Part shown: in pieces, positions 16,528 to 27,605 of the stretch
How the letters are laid out: every line of letters starts with the position of its first letter
Position numbering within the stretch: position 1 is the stretch's first letter
NCBI RefSeq assembly: GCF_014873145.1
Contig: NZ_JADBEK010000001.1
Span: 5,704,001 to 5,768,000 of the forward strand
Origin: Nonomuraea angiospora
GTDB taxonomy: Bacteria; Actinomycetota; Actinomycetes; Streptosporangiales; Streptosporangiaceae
DNA: 64,000 nucleotides
Direction of reading: 5' to 3'
Notes under the pieces: model-generated
Databases searched by the model: none
Seen by the model: only the letters and a program-made list of their open reading frames with translations
Told to the model about the DNA's origin: nothing
Position numbers and translations under genes: made by a program

Positions 16528-17529
16528 TCAGGCGCTTGTCGCCAGCGACTCCGCTTCTACGCCGTACCGGAAGGGCAGGCCCTGGGCGTACCTGGACAGC
16601 TCGTCGAGCGCCTGGTGGGCCAGCCGGGACAGTTCGCCGCCGAGCGATCCGGCGATGTGCGGGGTGAGCAGGACGTTCGGGAGGTCGAAGAGGGGCGAGT
16701 CGGCGGGCAGCGGGTCGGGCTCGGTCACGTCGATCACCGCGTACAGCCGCCCGCCGGCCAGCTCGGCGACGAGCGCGTCCTGGTCGACGAGCGCGCCCCT
16801 GGCCGTGTTGATCAGCGTGGCGCCGTCGCGCATGCGGGCTAGGCGGGCCGCGTCGATGAGGTGCCTGGTCTCCGGGAGCGAGGGCGCGTGCAGGCTGACC
16901 ACGTCGCACCGCTCGATCAGCTCGTCCAGCCCGACGTGCGGCACGCCCAGGTCCTCCGTCAGGTAGGGGTCCGCCACCAGCACGTCGAGCTCGAACGGCC
17001 GCAGCAGCTCGATCACCCGGCGGCCGATCCTGGAGGCCCCGACGATGCCGACCGTGCGCCGGTAGTTGCCGAACCCGGGGAAGCGGCCGTCCACGTCGAT
17101 CCCCGCCCGCTGCTCGCGGTAGAGCGCGGCGATGTCGAGCACGCGCTTGTTGGCGAACAGGATCGAGGCCAGCGTGAACTCGGCCACCGGCTCGGCGTTG
17201 GCCGACGCGGCGGACGACACGACGATGCCGCGCTCCCAGCACGCCTCGGTGACGTGGTGCTTCACGGTGCCGGCGGCGTGCACGATCGCGCGCAGCCTGG
17301 GCGCCCTGGCCAGCACGTCGCCGGTGACGGGCGGGCACCACCAGCTCGTGTAGAGCACCTCGGCGCCCGCCAGCGCCTCGGCCACGGCCGGATCGGCGAA
17401 GTCCTCGGCCACCAGGCCGGGGTCCACGTCGGCGAGGCCGACCAGGCGCTCGCGCACCTCGCCGGTGAGGAGCCGGGCCGCCACCGGCCGTCCCATGGCC
17501 AGCAGCGTCTTCGGCCGTGATTCGCTCAT
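16528..17529 (-). CDS. D-2-hydroxyacid dehydrogenase
   Basis: A 333-residue NAD-dependent dehydrogenase of the D-isomer 2-hydroxyacid family (glyoxylate/phosphoglycerate type). The Rossmann motif GIVGASRIGRRV is near residue 163, and the catalytic Arg (INTARGALVD), Glu (DVTEPDPLP) and His (LTPHIAGS) are all present. The substrate is not known. It lies 34 bases downstream of a DeoR/LacI-type regulator on the same strand, and the space holds a likely operator, which suggests sugar-acid metabolism under that regulator. Confidence 0.88.
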   Translation of the reverse strand: MSESRPKTLLAMGRPVAARLLTGEVRERLVGLADVDPGLVAEDFADPAVAEALAGAEVLYTSWWCPPVTGDVLARAPRLRAIVHAAGTVKHHVTEACWERGIVVSSAASANAEPVAEFTLASILFANKRVLDIAALYREQRAGIDVDGRFPGFGNYRRTVGIVGASRIGRRVIELLRPFELDVLVADPYLTEDLGVPHVGLDELIERCDVVSLHAPSLPETRHLIDAARLARMRDGATLINTARGALVDQDALVAELAGGRLYAVIDVTEPDPLPADSPLFDLPNVLLTPHIAGSLGGELSRLAHQALDELSRYAQGLPFRYGVEAESLATSA

Positions 17530-17557
17530 ATCGCTCTCCCCGTAATCAATACGATCG

Positions 17558-17573
17558 AAGCGATCATAACGAA
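17558..17573 (-). promoter_or_regulatory. Candidate operator before the hydroxyacid dehydrogenase
   Basis: On the minus strand TTCGTTATGATCGCTT, overlapping the regulator's stop codon. It matches 13 of 16 bases of a site upstream of the regulator gene itself (18616-18631). Confidence 0.5.
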
Positions 17574-18598
17574 GGGGGCGCGGACGACTCGCGGGGCCTG
17601 AGCTCGGGCAGCAGCGCCACGTGGCGGCCGACCGGGGCGGTGTCCGCGGTGATTCGTGCGAGCAGCAGGTCGACCGCGCAGCGCCCGACCTCCTCCTTGG
17701 GCGGCGCCACGGCGGTGAGCGAGGGCGAGCTGAACGCGGCCACCTCGTCGTCGTAGGCGACCAGCGACACCTCGCCCGGGATGTCCACGCCCGCCGCGGC
17801 CAGGTGCCTGACCAGCGCGAGCGCGTCCTCGTCGTTGTGCACGAGCAGGCCCGTCACGCCCCGCTCGCGCACCAGGCGCAGCACGCCCGCCACGAGCTCG
17901 TCGGTGCGGTCGCGGTCGATGACGATCTCCGCGGGGGCGTCCAGGCCCAGCGCCGAGGCGCCCGCCAGCAGGCCCGCCCGGATCCCCGGCGCGGTCGGGC
18001 TGGGGGAGGCGACGAGCGCGAGCCCGCGATGGCCCAGCTCGGCCAGGTGGCGCACGGCGAGATAGGCGCCGTGGGCGTGGTCGGAGGCGACCGCGTCGAG
18101 CGTGGCGGCCGGGCCGGCCGGCTCGGCCCGGCGCTCCACCAGCACCGCCGGGACGCTCAGCCCGGCCAGCCACTCCGCGTGGGAGCCGTCGGGCTGCCTG
18201 CTCGGGGTGAGCAGCAGGCCGTCCGCGCCGCCCTTGACGAGCTGGCGCACCTGGGCGCGGTCCTCGGCGTCCTCGTAGCGGGAGATGCCGAGCACGAGCC
18301 GCGCCCCCGCCCTGGCCGCCTGCTCCTGGGCGCCCTTGATCACGGCCGGGTAGTAGTAGTGCGCGGTCGGGACCAGCATGCCGACGGTCAGCCCGCCGGC
18401 CCGCGGGGCGGGGGCCTCGGCGGGCAGCGTGACGCCGCCGTGCACCCTGGTGAGCAGGCCCTGGGCGGCCAGGCGCTCGACATCCCTGCGCAGGGTGACG
18501 GCGGAGACGCCCAGCGCCTCGGCCAGGTCGGCCACCCGGGCCGAGCCGCGGTCGCGGACCTGGCGGAGGATGAGCCTGTGGCGCTGCTCGACGGACAT
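17564..18598 (-). CDS. Transcriptional regulator: DeoR-type HTH fused to LacI-type sugar-binding domain
   Basis: A 344-residue regulator. Residues 1-57 form a DeoR-like winged helix (RHRLILRQVRDRGSARVADLAEAL, then TLRRDVERLAAQG). Residues 70-340 form a periplasmic-binding-protein-like sensor of the LacI/GalR group (GMLVPTAHYYYPAVIKGAQEQA; GADGLLLTPS). Such hybrids in actinobacteria usually sense a sugar or sugar acid and repress a neighbouring catabolic gene. The hydroxyacid dehydrogenase gene directly downstream is the likely target. A near-repeat of one 16-bp element before both genes suggests autoregulation. Confidence 0.88.
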   Translation of the reverse strand: MSVEQRHRLILRQVRDRGSARVADLAEALGVSAVTLRRDVERLAAQGLLTRVHGGVTLPAEAPAPRAGGLTVGMLVPTAHYYYPAVIKGAQEQAARAGARLVLGISRYEDAEDRAQVRQLVKGGADGLLLTPSRQPDGSHAEWLAGLSVPAVLVERRAEPAGPAATLDAVASDHAHGAYLAVRHLAELGHRGLALVASPSPTAPGIRAGLLAGASALGLDAPAEIVIDRDRTDELVAGVLRLVRERGVTGLLVHNDEDALALVRHLAAAGVDIPGEVSLVAYDDEVAAFSSPSLTAVAPPKEEVGRCAVDLLLARITADTAPVGRHVALLPELRPRESSAPPSL

Positions 18599-18615
18599 GC
18601 CCCGATCCTATGCCT

Positions 18616-18631
18616 TTCGAAATGATCGTTT
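18616..18631 (+). promoter_or_regulatory. Candidate operator of the DeoR/LacI-type regulator
   Basis: TTCGAAATGATCGTTT lies 18 bases upstream of the regulator's start, with a further TTTCGTTCGATCAATT just beyond it. It resembles the site at 17558-17573. Confidence 0.5.
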
Positions 18632-18696
18632 GGGTTTCGTTCGATCAATTGCCATTGAGGACCGGAATGGACCTCATTACCCCCTACCCTCGACCC

Positions 18697-19797
18697 ATGG
18701 ACCCCCTCATCAGCCGCAGGGCGCTCAACCGGGCCACGCTCGACCGCCAGCACCTGCTGCGCCGTACCGACCACTCCGTGGCCGAGGTCGTGGAGCGCCT
18801 CGGCGGGCTCCAGGCGCAGACCCCGCACACCTGGTACACCGGCCTGTGGAACCGCGTAGAGGGCTTCAAACCGGCCGACGCCGCCGACCTGCTGCTCTCG
18901 CGCGAGCTCGTACGCATCGCGCTGCAGCGTGGCACGATCCACCTCGTCACCGCCCGCGACTGCCTGGCCATCCGGCCGCTGCTGCAGCCCGCCATCGGGC
19001 GCATGACCATGTCCACGTTCGGCAAGCGGCTGCAAGGGGTCGACCTGGACGAGCTGGCGGCGGTCGGGCGGGCACTGCTGGAGGAGCGGCCCATGACGTT
19101 CGCCGAGCTGGGCCGGAAGCTGGCCGAGCGGTGGCCGTCGAACGATCCGCACGCGCTCGGCCAGGGCGTGCGGTGGCTGGTGCCGCTCGTGCAGGTGCCG
19201 CCCCGGGGCGTGTGGGGCAAGAGCGGGCCCGTCGCCCACACGAGCGCCGAGTCCTGGCTGGGCTTCGAGGTGCCGCCGATGACGCCGGCCGAGCTGGTGC
19301 GGCGCTATCTCGCGGCGTTCGGGCCGGCGTCGGTGATGGACGTGCAGACGTGGTCGGGGCTGACGCGGCTGGGCGAGGTGGTGGAGACGCTCGACCTGGT
19401 CCGCTTCAGGGACGAGGCCGGCCGGACCCTGTACGACCTGCCCGACGCCGCACGGCCCGGCGAGGACACCCCGGCGCCGGTGCGGCTGATGTACGACTTC
19501 GACAACCTGTTCCTGTCGTACGCCGACCGCTCCCGCGCCATCTCCGACACGGGGGCGAGCGCTCTCCAGGGCTTCATGGGCACGAACGTGGTGCCGCGCG
19601 TCATCCTCGTGGACGGCTTCACCGCCGGCGACTGGACGATCGCCCGCGCCAAGGGCACCTCCACGCTCACCATTCACCGGTGGACGCCGATCCCGGTCAT
19701 GGAGGAGGTGGAGGAGGAGGCGCTGAGGCTGCTGGAGTTCCTGGCCCCGGGCGACAAACACGAAATCACGCTCTCCGAAGGGCCTTCCAAGCCCTGA
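18697..19797 (+). CDS. Winged-helix DNA-binding domain protein (HTH_42/AlkZ-like)
   Basis: A 366-residue protein of the HTH_42 superfamily, whose best studied members (AlkZ, YcaQ) are DNA glycosylases that unhook interstrand crosslinks. Recognised are the N-terminal LGGLQAQTPHTWYTGLWNR, ALQRGTIHLVTARDCLAIRPL, and the C-terminal MYDFDNLFLSYADRSR region. The AlkZ catalytic QxQ motif appears here as LQAQTP. Many actinomycete paralogues exist and their activity is mostly untested. The ATG at 18697 is chosen because the family begins with the ISRRALNRATLDRQ helix; no Shine-Dalgarno is visible, so the message may be leaderless. Confidence 0.82.
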   Translation: MDPLISRRALNRATLDRQHLLRRTDHSVAEVVERLGGLQAQTPHTWYTGLWNRVEGFKPADAADLLLSRELVRIALQRGTIHLVTARDCLAIRPLLQPAIGRMTMSTFGKRLQGVDLDELAAVGRALLEERPMTFAELGRKLAERWPSNDPHALGQGVRWLVPLVQVPPRGVWGKSGPVAHTSAESWLGFEVPPMTPAELVRRYLAAFGPASVMDVQTWSGLTRLGEVVETLDLVRFRDEAGRTLYDLPDAARPGEDTPAPVRLMYDFDNLFLSYADRSRAISDTGASALQGFMGTNVVPRVILVDGFTAGDWTIARAKGTSTLTIHRWTPIPVMEEVEEEALRLLEFLAPGDKHEITLSEGPSKP

Positions 19798-20116
19798 GCC
19801 AGGGGGGGCATCAGGGGAAACGCATGGTCTTCGCTGGATGGCGCTTCGCGCACAGGAGCTCAGGCTGTGACATGGGGGGCGCATCGGGCCCATCTCCGCA
19901 GGGGCGTCGGGTGCCGGACGTGGAGAAGGCGGCAGACCGGCCGGCGAGCTGCTCGGCGGAGAGTGCGCGGCGGGGGCGATCGCGGTGGCCTCCCAGGGTG
20001 ACCCGGGGAGGGCCCTCCGCGGCGGCCCGCCGGCGGCGTGACCAGGTGATCAGGCACCCTGACCTTTACCTTTGGGCTCGCAAGAGAGACCCTCGAAGGT
20101 AGGGAGGTGTTCCTCC
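19798..20116. other. Gene-free stretch
   Basis: About 320 bases between the AlkZ-like and DUF1876 genes. No convincing ORF, hairpin or repeat was seen. The promoter of the DUF1876 gene should lie in its right part. Confidence 0.5.
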
Positions 20117-20374
20117 ATGGAGTACAAACAGTGGAACATACAGATCTGGATCAGTGAGGACGACGAGGACGCCGTCACCACGGCGACGGCGGTGCTCTTC
20201 ACCGCGGACGGTAAACGTCACGAGAGCGTGGCGCACGCCCGACGCAATCCCACCGACCGGCCGGTGCCCGGGATCGGGGACGAGCTGGCCGCTGGGCGGG
20301 CCCTGTCCAACCTGGCCTCGAAGTTGATCGAGGACGGCGCGGACGACGTGGCCCAGCTGGCCGGCACGGCATAG
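20117..20374 (+). CDS. DUF1876 domain protein (dsRBD-like fold)
   Basis: An 85-residue protein of the small actinobacterial DUF1876 family. Its core WNIQIWISEDDEDAVTTATAVLFTADGKRHESVAHARRNP and the LAAGRALSNLASKLIEDGADD helix fit the family along the full length. The fold resembles a double-stranded RNA-binding domain but the function is unknown. The ATG at 20117 is set by AGGGAGGTG ten bases upstream (20099-20107). It converges on the aldolase gene with only one base between the stop codons. Confidence 0.85.
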   Translation: MEYKQWNIQIWISEDDEDAVTTATAVLFTADGKRHESVAHARRNPTDRPVPGIGDELAAGRALSNLASKLIEDGADDVAQLAGTA

Positions 20375-20375
20375 C

Positions 20376-21281
20376 TCAGAGCAGCCCGGCGGCAGCCAGG
20401 AGCTTGCCGATCCGGCCGACCTCGTCGTCATTGAGCGGAATCTGCGGGAGCGCGGTGATCGGGCAGTCGATGACACCGCGTAGGTGAAGTGCGGCTTTGA
20501 AGGCCCCGAGGCCCGAGGAGCTGCCGCCCATGCGTGAGCCGCCTGCACGGACTATCTCGAACAGCCTGACCAGGCGCTCCTGCTCCGCTCTCGCCGCCTG
20601 CCAGTCGCCCCGCGCGGCGCACCGGTAGAGCTCGACGTATCCCTGCGGGTCCACGTTGCCCAGCCCGGGGACCACGCCGTCCGCGCCCATCCACAGCGCC
20701 GAGTCCACGGTCACCTCTGACCCCGTGAGCACGCTGAAGGGCGCCTCGCGGCCCAGGATGACCTGGCGCAGCCCGCCGTCGTCGCCGCTGGAGTCCTTCA
20801 CCCCGGCCAGCGCGCCCTCGGCGGCCAGACCGAGCAGGAGTTCGGCGCTCAGCTTGGTGTGTACGGAAACCGGCAGGTCGTATGCGTAGACCGGCAGCCC
20901 GCCCCGCGCGGCGATGGTCCGGAAGTGGGTGCGGATCTCCTCCGGATGGGTACGCGTGTAGAACGGCGCGGTCGCCACCAGCCCCGACACCCCCGCCCCG
21001 GCCGCGACCCGCACGTGTTCGAGCACGCGCGGCGTCGTCATGTCGATCACCCCGGCCAGCACCGGCACCTGCCCGCCCACGTGGCCGACCACGGTGTCCA
21101 GCACCACCCGGCGCTGCGCGTCCGTCAGGTACGCCACCTCCGACGACGACCCCAGCACGAACAGCGCGTCCACGCCCCCCGCCAGCAGGTGGTCGACCAG
21201 CCGGACCAGCGAGGCGGCGTCCACCTCGTAGTCAGGGGTCAACGGGGTGCAAACCGGGGGGATGACACCGGTCAAAGTCAT
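20376..21281 (-). CDS. Dihydrodipicolinate synthase/N-acetylneuraminate lyase family aldolase
   Basis: A 301-residue class I aldolase of the DapA/NanA superfamily, which reversibly joins pyruvate to an aldehyde through a lysine Schiff base. Seen are the G-S-SSEVAYLT phosphate/carboxylate loop (LGSSSEVAYL), the tyrosine in YAYDLP (about residue 135) and the Schiff-base lysine in AGVKDSSGD (about residue 162). The classical GTTGE is GSSSE. As the last gene of a peptide-type ABC operon it more likely degrades an imported compound than makes lysine. Its start overlaps the ATPase stop by 4 bases. Confidence 0.87.
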   Translation of the reverse strand: MTLTGVIPPVCTPLTPDYEVDAASLVRLVDHLLAGGVDALFVLGSSSEVAYLTDAQRRVVLDTVVGHVGGQVPVLAGVIDMTTPRVLEHVRVAAGAGVSGLVATAPFYTRTHPEEIRTHFRTIAARGGLPVYAYDLPVSVHTKLSAELLLGLAAEGALAGVKDSSGDDGGLRQVILGREAPFSVLTGSEVTVDSALWMGADGVVPGLGNVDPQGYVELYRCAARGDWQAARAEQERLVRLFEIVRAGGSRMGGSSSGLGAFKAALHLRGVIDCPITALPQIPLNDDEVGRIGKLLAAAGLL

Positions 21282-22259
21282 GCGCGCTCCTGGATCAGCT
21301 CTACATCAGTGGCTCCCGCCGCCACCGGGTGGTGGCAGTGGAAGAGGTGGTCGCCCTCGGTCTGCGCCGCGGGCCAGTCCTCGGCACACAGGTGGTCTGC
21401 CCGCCAGCACCGGGTGCGGAACGGGCAGCCGCTCGGCGGCCTGGTGGCGGAGGGCACCACGCCCACGAGCGGGATCGGGTTGATGGGCGAGATCAGGCCC
21501 GGGGTCGCGGAGAACAGGGCCCGCGTGTACGGGTGGCGGGCGCCCATCGGCGTGGCCCGCGCGGGCGCCTGCTCGACGATCCTGCCGAGGTACATGGTGA
21601 CCACGCGGTCGCTCATCCTGCGCACCGTCTGGATGTCGTGCGAGACGAACACCAGCGCGAGCCCGAGCCGTTCCTTCAGGTCGAGCAGCAGGTTGAGGAT
21701 CTGGGCACGGACCGACACGTCGAGCGCGCTGGTGGGCTCGTCGGCCACGACCAGGTCGGGTTCGAGCGCGAGCGCCCTGGCCACGGCCACGCGCTGGCGC
21801 TGCCCGCCGGACAGCTGGGTGGGCAGCGCGTCGGCGGCGCCGGCGGGCAGGCCCACCAGGTCGAGCAGCTCGCGTACGCGGGCGTCGCGCTGGGCGGGGG
21901 TGCCGCGGCGGTGCACGTTGAGCGGGTCGCGCAGCACCTGCCTGACGGGCAGGCGCCGGTTGAGCGCCGTGGACGGGTCCTGGAAGATCATCCCGACGCT
22001 GGAGCCGATCAGCGCGCGCCGCTCGCCCTCCTTCAGCGACCAGAGGTCCTTGCCGCGGAAGTTCACGGTGCCCTGGGTGGGCCGTTGCAGGCCGACCAGC
22101 ACCCTGGCCAGCGTGGACTTGCCGCAGCCCGACTCCCCCACGACCCCGACCGTCTCGCCGGGGCTCACCGTGAGGTCCGCCGCGGTCAGCGCGTGGACGC
22201 GGTCCCGCGAGAACAGGCCGCCTGAGCGGGCCTTGTGCACGACGTGCACGTCCTTCAGC

Positions 22260-22267
<8 letters not shown>
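21278..22267 (-). CDS. Peptide/nickel-type ABC transporter ATP-binding protein (DppF/OppF-like)
   Basis: A 329-residue ATPase of an importer. Walker A GESGCGKSTLA, signature LSGGQRQRVAVARAL, Walker B LVVADEPTSALD and the switch His (VSHDIQ) are all present. The C-terminal oligopeptide-transporter extension carries CPFRTRCWRADHLC, the cysteine motif of the family. The ATG at 22267 is preferred to the GTG at 22276, because AGGAAG is well spaced for it; it overlaps the previous gene by 8 bases. It works with the ATPase half of the upstream fusion protein. Confidence 0.92.
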
Positions 22268-24193
<1,926 letters not shown>

Positions 24194-24197
<4 letters not shown>

Positions 24198-25153
24198 GCG
24201 GCGCTCCTGAGGCGGGGGTTGACCAGCAGGTAGAGGATGTCCACGACCAGGTTGACGACCATGAAGCCGACCGCGATGGTCAGCACCACGCCCTGGACGA
24301 CGGCCGGGTCGCCGTCGCGCACGGCGTTGATCATGAGCTGGCCCATGCCGGGCAGGCCGTAGATGGTCTCGATGACGACGGTGCCGCCGATCAGGTAGCC
24401 GATGCGCAGGCCGAGCACGGTCAGCGGGGTGATCAGGGCGTTGCGCAGCACGTTCCGGCCGACGACCACGATCGGCGGCAGGCCGCTGCCGATCGCGGTG
24501 CGCACGTAGTCGCGGTCCAGCTCCTCCACCATCGACGTGCGGATGATGCGAGTGAGCTGGGCGGCGATCGGCAGCGACAGCGACAGGGCGGGCAGCGTCA
24601 TCGACTGCAGCCAGCCCGCCGTGGAGTCGGCCGGGTTGATGTAGCCGCCCGTCGGGAACAGGCCCTCGCCGACGGCCAGGTACTGGATCATCAGCAGCGC
24701 CAGCCAGAACGACGGCGCGGCCACCCCGACCAGCGACACCACGCGGATCACCTGGTCCGGCCAGCGGTCGCGGTACAGCGCCGCGGCGACGCCGAACACC
24801 AGCGACAGCACCACCGCGACGGCCAGGCCCAGGAACGTGAGCTGCAGCGTCAGCGGCAGCGCGGTCGTGATGGACTCCAGCACCGGCTTCTTGGTGAGCA
24901 CGCTGGTGCCCATGTCGCCCTGGGCCAGGTCCGCGATGAAGCGGACGTAGCGCAGGGGCAGCGGGTCCAGCAGGCCGTTCTCGAGCTGGAACTGGTGGAT
25001 CTGCTCGGGGGTCGGGTTCGCGCCCTGGAAGTACGCGTACTCCGGCTTGCTGTTGGAGAAGCGCATCACGATGAAGACGAACGCGACCACGCCGAGCAGC
25101 AGCGGGATCAGCATGAGGAGCCGCCGCAGCAGCATCCTGGCGACGAGCGTCAT
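24194..25153 (-). CDS. ABC importer permease (DppB/OppB-like)
   Basis: A 319-residue inner-membrane permease. The start RRLLMLIPLLLGVVAFVFIVMRF and the motif LTRIIRTSMVEELDRDYVRTAIGSG are DppB hallmarks, followed by the ATPase-contact loop around VVIETIYGLPGMG. About six membrane segments are visible, as usual. It overlaps both neighbours by 4 bases (ATGA type), so the whole operon is translationally coupled. It pairs with the permease half of the downstream fusion. Confidence 0.92.
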
Positions 25154-26754
25154 GTCCTCTTGGCCTGCAGCAGGTTGATGCCGGGGTAGGGCTGGGCGCG
25201 GATGCCGGACAGCTTCTTCGGGTCCCAGGCGGTCATCAGCTCGTTGTGGACGACGGGGTAGAGGATGGCCTGCTCAGCCACAAAGTCCAGATATTTGTGG
25301 ATAAGTTCGGTCCGCTGGGCCTTGTCGGTCTCCTTGCCGGCCTCGTCCATCATCGTGAACAGCTTCTTGGCGTCCGCGGTGCCGTCCCAGTGGCTGTACT
25401 TCATCCACAGGCCACCGGGCACGTAGTTGTAGTGCAGGATCAGGTCGGCGTCCATGCCGAACTGGTTGGGGTTGGAGGCGGCGGCGACCACCTGATAGTC
25501 CTGGAACTGGTCCATCTTGGCGAACAGCGCGGCCGTGTCCTGCGGCTCCAGCGTGGTCTTGACGCCGATGGCCTCCCAGGAGGCGGCGATGGTGGGCAGG
25601 CAGTCCGCGATCCAGCTCACGTTCACGGCCATGAGGTTGATCGTGAGGTTCTTGACCCCGGCCTCGGCCAGCAGCGCCTTGGCCTTCTCGGGGTCGTGGT
25701 CGTAGACGACCGAGGCCCGCTTGTGGTCGGGGTGGCCCTCGTTGAGGAAGGAGCTGGAGGCCGTGCCGTGGCCCTTGAGCGCCACGTCGATCATCTTCTG
25801 CTTGTCGATCGCGTAGTGCAGGGCCTGGCGCACCCGTACGTCGTCGAAGGGCTTGGCGCCCGTGTTGAACATCAGGAACATGTGGTTCATGCCCTTGCCG
25901 CCCTCGACCGTGAGGCCCTGCTGCTTGAGCTGGTCGACGTTGGCGTACGGGATGTTGTCGGCGATCTGCGCCTCGGCCGAGCCGCCGGAGATCTTGGCCA
26001 CGCGGGCGGCGGCGTCCACGATCGTCAGCCAGTTCATCTTCTTGACCGTGGCCGGGCGCGGGCCGTTGTAGCCGTCGAACGCCTCGAAGGAGGTGTTGGA
26101 CTTGGGGTTGTGCGCGGTCTGCTTGTACGGGCCCGAGCCCATCGTCATGCCGCTCTTGGCCTTGTCCCACGCGCCCGCCTGGCTGAAGACGTGCTTGGGC
26201 ATGATCTTGGCGATGGTCAGCCGGGGCGCGGCGTCGGGGAAGGGGAACTTGAAGACCAGCTCGACGTTCCTGTCATCGACCTTCTTCACCTCCTGGAGCC
26301 AGGACTTGAAGAAGTTGCCGGTCAGGACGTTGTCGGGGCCCAGGATCCGCTCGAAGGTGAAGACCACGTCGTCGGCCGTGACCGGCTGGCCGTCGTGCCA
26401 CTTGGCCCCGTCCCTGAGCGTGAACTTCCAGGAGGTCGCGTTCAGGTCGGTGGGCAGCGCGGTGGCCAGGGCCGGGTACGGCTCGCGCGTGATCGGGTCG
26501 GTGTCGAGCAGCCCCTCGTAGATGTGGTTGATCCCCGCCATCGCGAACGCCGACGCGGTCTGCGTCGGATCCCAGCTCTGGTCGTTGCCGTACCCGATGA
26601 CGGCGGTGATCAGGTCCTTGTTGGATCCGGCGCCGACCGATCCGGTCGAGGCCGGACCGCCGGAACACGCGGAGAGCGTCGCAGCGACGAACGCCGCCGC
26701 GCCTGTGGCCCCGCTGTAACGCAGGAAGTCGCGGCGGCTGAACTCAGAGCTCAC
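25150..26754 (-). CDS. Extracellular solute-binding lipoprotein, family 5 (peptide/nickel type)
   Basis: A 534-residue substrate-binding protein that delivers a peptide or related ligand to the ABC importer encoded downstream. The N-terminus has a twin-arginine motif (SRRDFLRYSG) and a lipobox-like LSACSGG, so it is probably exported by Tat and lipid-anchored. Family 5 motifs follow, such as WKFTLRDGAKWHDGQPVTADDVVFTFERI and VRQALHYAIDKQKM. GTG at 26754 is chosen: GGAGG stands eight bases upstream and the Tat motif begins five residues later. The 30-codon upstream extension is not signal-like. It is the first gene of the five-gene operon. Confidence 0.92.
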   Translation of the reverse strand: MSSEFSRRDFLRYSGATGAAAFVAATLSACSGGPASTGSVGAGSNKDLITAVIGYGNDQSWDPTQTASAFAMAGINHIYEGLLDTDPITREPYPALATALPTDLNATSWKFTLRDGAKWHDGQPVTADDVVFTFERILGPDNVLTGNFFKSWLQEVKKVDDRNVELVFKFPFPDAAPRLTIAKIMPKHVFSQAGAWDKAKSGMTMGSGPYKQTAHNPKSNTSFEAFDGYNGPRPATVKKMNWLTIVDAAARVAKISGGSAEAQIADNIPYANVDQLKQQGLTVEGGKGMNHMFLMFNTGAKPFDDVRVRQALHYAIDKQKMIDVALKGHGTASSSFLNEGHPDHKRASVVYDHDPEKAKALLAEAGVKNLTINLMAVNVSWIADCLPTIAASWEAIGVKTTLEPQDTAALFAKMDQFQDYQVVAAASNPNQFGMDADLILHYNYVPGGLWMKYSHWDGTADAKKLFTMMDEAGKETDKAQRTELIHKYLDFVAEQAILYPVVHNELMTAWDPKKLSGIRAQPYPGINLLQAKRT

Positions 26755-26780
26755 GGAATCCTCCAGGGACGTAGCACGTG

Positions 26781-26795
26781 GGACATCCCATGTCC
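26781..26795. promoter_or_regulatory. Candidate GntR operator
   Basis: Perfect interrupted palindrome GGACAT-CCC-ATGTCC in the 132-base divergent space, 27 bases upstream of the binding-protein gene and 92 bases before the GntR regulator gene. A regulator bound here could control both directions. Confidence 0.5.
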
Positions 26796-26886
26796 TATCT
26801 TTGCCGTAACGTGGACGGTAGATGCTGCCCCCGCTTGAGGTCAACCGAAGATTTCCGGAATGTTACATACGGCGAAAGGAATTTTC

Positions 26887-27597
26887 ATGGCCACAGTCCC
26901 GCGTCCGGCGCGGCCGAGCCGTGCCGTCGAGGCCCAGGAGGGCGTCAAGGACCTGATCGTCCGGCGTGGGCTGGTGGCCGGAGACCCCCTGCCGACCGAG
27001 TCGGAGCTCATGGAGGAGCTGCGGGTCAGCCGCAACTCGATCAGGGAGGCGCTCAAGGCCCTGCAGGCGGTCGGCATCGTGGACATCCGCCACGGCTTCG
27101 GCATGTTCGTGGGCCGCATGTCGCTGGCGGGGCTGGTGGACGAGCTGACCTTCCACAGCCGCATCACGCTGCAGGACGGCAAGAACCACCTGGCCAACCT
27201 GATCGAGATCCGCGAGATCCTGGAGAGCGGCCTCGTCGAGCGCCTCATCGAGCTGGGCCCCGAGGCCGACCTGACGCCGGTCGCAGACGTCATCGCCAGG
27301 ATGGAGGCCGAGGCGCCCGCCGGGCCCGTCTCCCCCGAGACCGACCGCCTCTTCCACGACCTCCTCTACCGCCCGCTCGGCAACCCGCTGGTGAGCCAGC
27401 TCCTGGGGGCGTTCTGGGACGTCTACTACCAGCTGCGCGACAAGCTGGGCGCGCCCGACGAGTCGCCGGGCGACGTGGTCAGGCGCCATCGCGACATCTA
27501 CACGGCCGTGCTGGCCGGCGACCGGGGCGCGGCCGTGGCCGCCGTACACGCCCATTTCGAGGGCGTACGCAACCGCGTGGCCAGGATCGGCGGCTAG
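26887..27597 (+). CDS. GntR/FadR-family transcriptional regulator
   Basis: A 236-residue regulator with an N-terminal winged helix (residues 18-75: GDPLPTESELMEELRVSRNSIREALKAL) and a C-terminal FCD helical ligand-binding domain (LIEIREILESGLVERLIELG; metal-site histidines in RLFHDLLYRP, RRHRDIY and HAHFEG). FCD regulators usually bind an organic acid and release DNA. The ATG at 26887 follows AAGGA at suitable distance; the ORF start 27 bases earlier has none. It is divergent from the ABC/aldolase operon, its probable target. Confidence 0.9.
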   Translation: MATVPRPARPSRAVEAQEGVKDLIVRRGLVAGDPLPTESELMEELRVSRNSIREALKALQAVGIVDIRHGFGMFVGRMSLAGLVDELTFHSRITLQDGKNHLANLIEIREILESGLVERLIELGPEADLTPVADVIARMEAEAPAGPVSPETDRLFHDLLYRPLGNPLVSQLLGAFWDVYYQLRDKLGAPDESPGDVVRRHRDIYTAVLAGDRGAAVAAVHAHFEGVRNRVARIGG

Positions 27598-27605
27598 ATC
27601 GGCGG

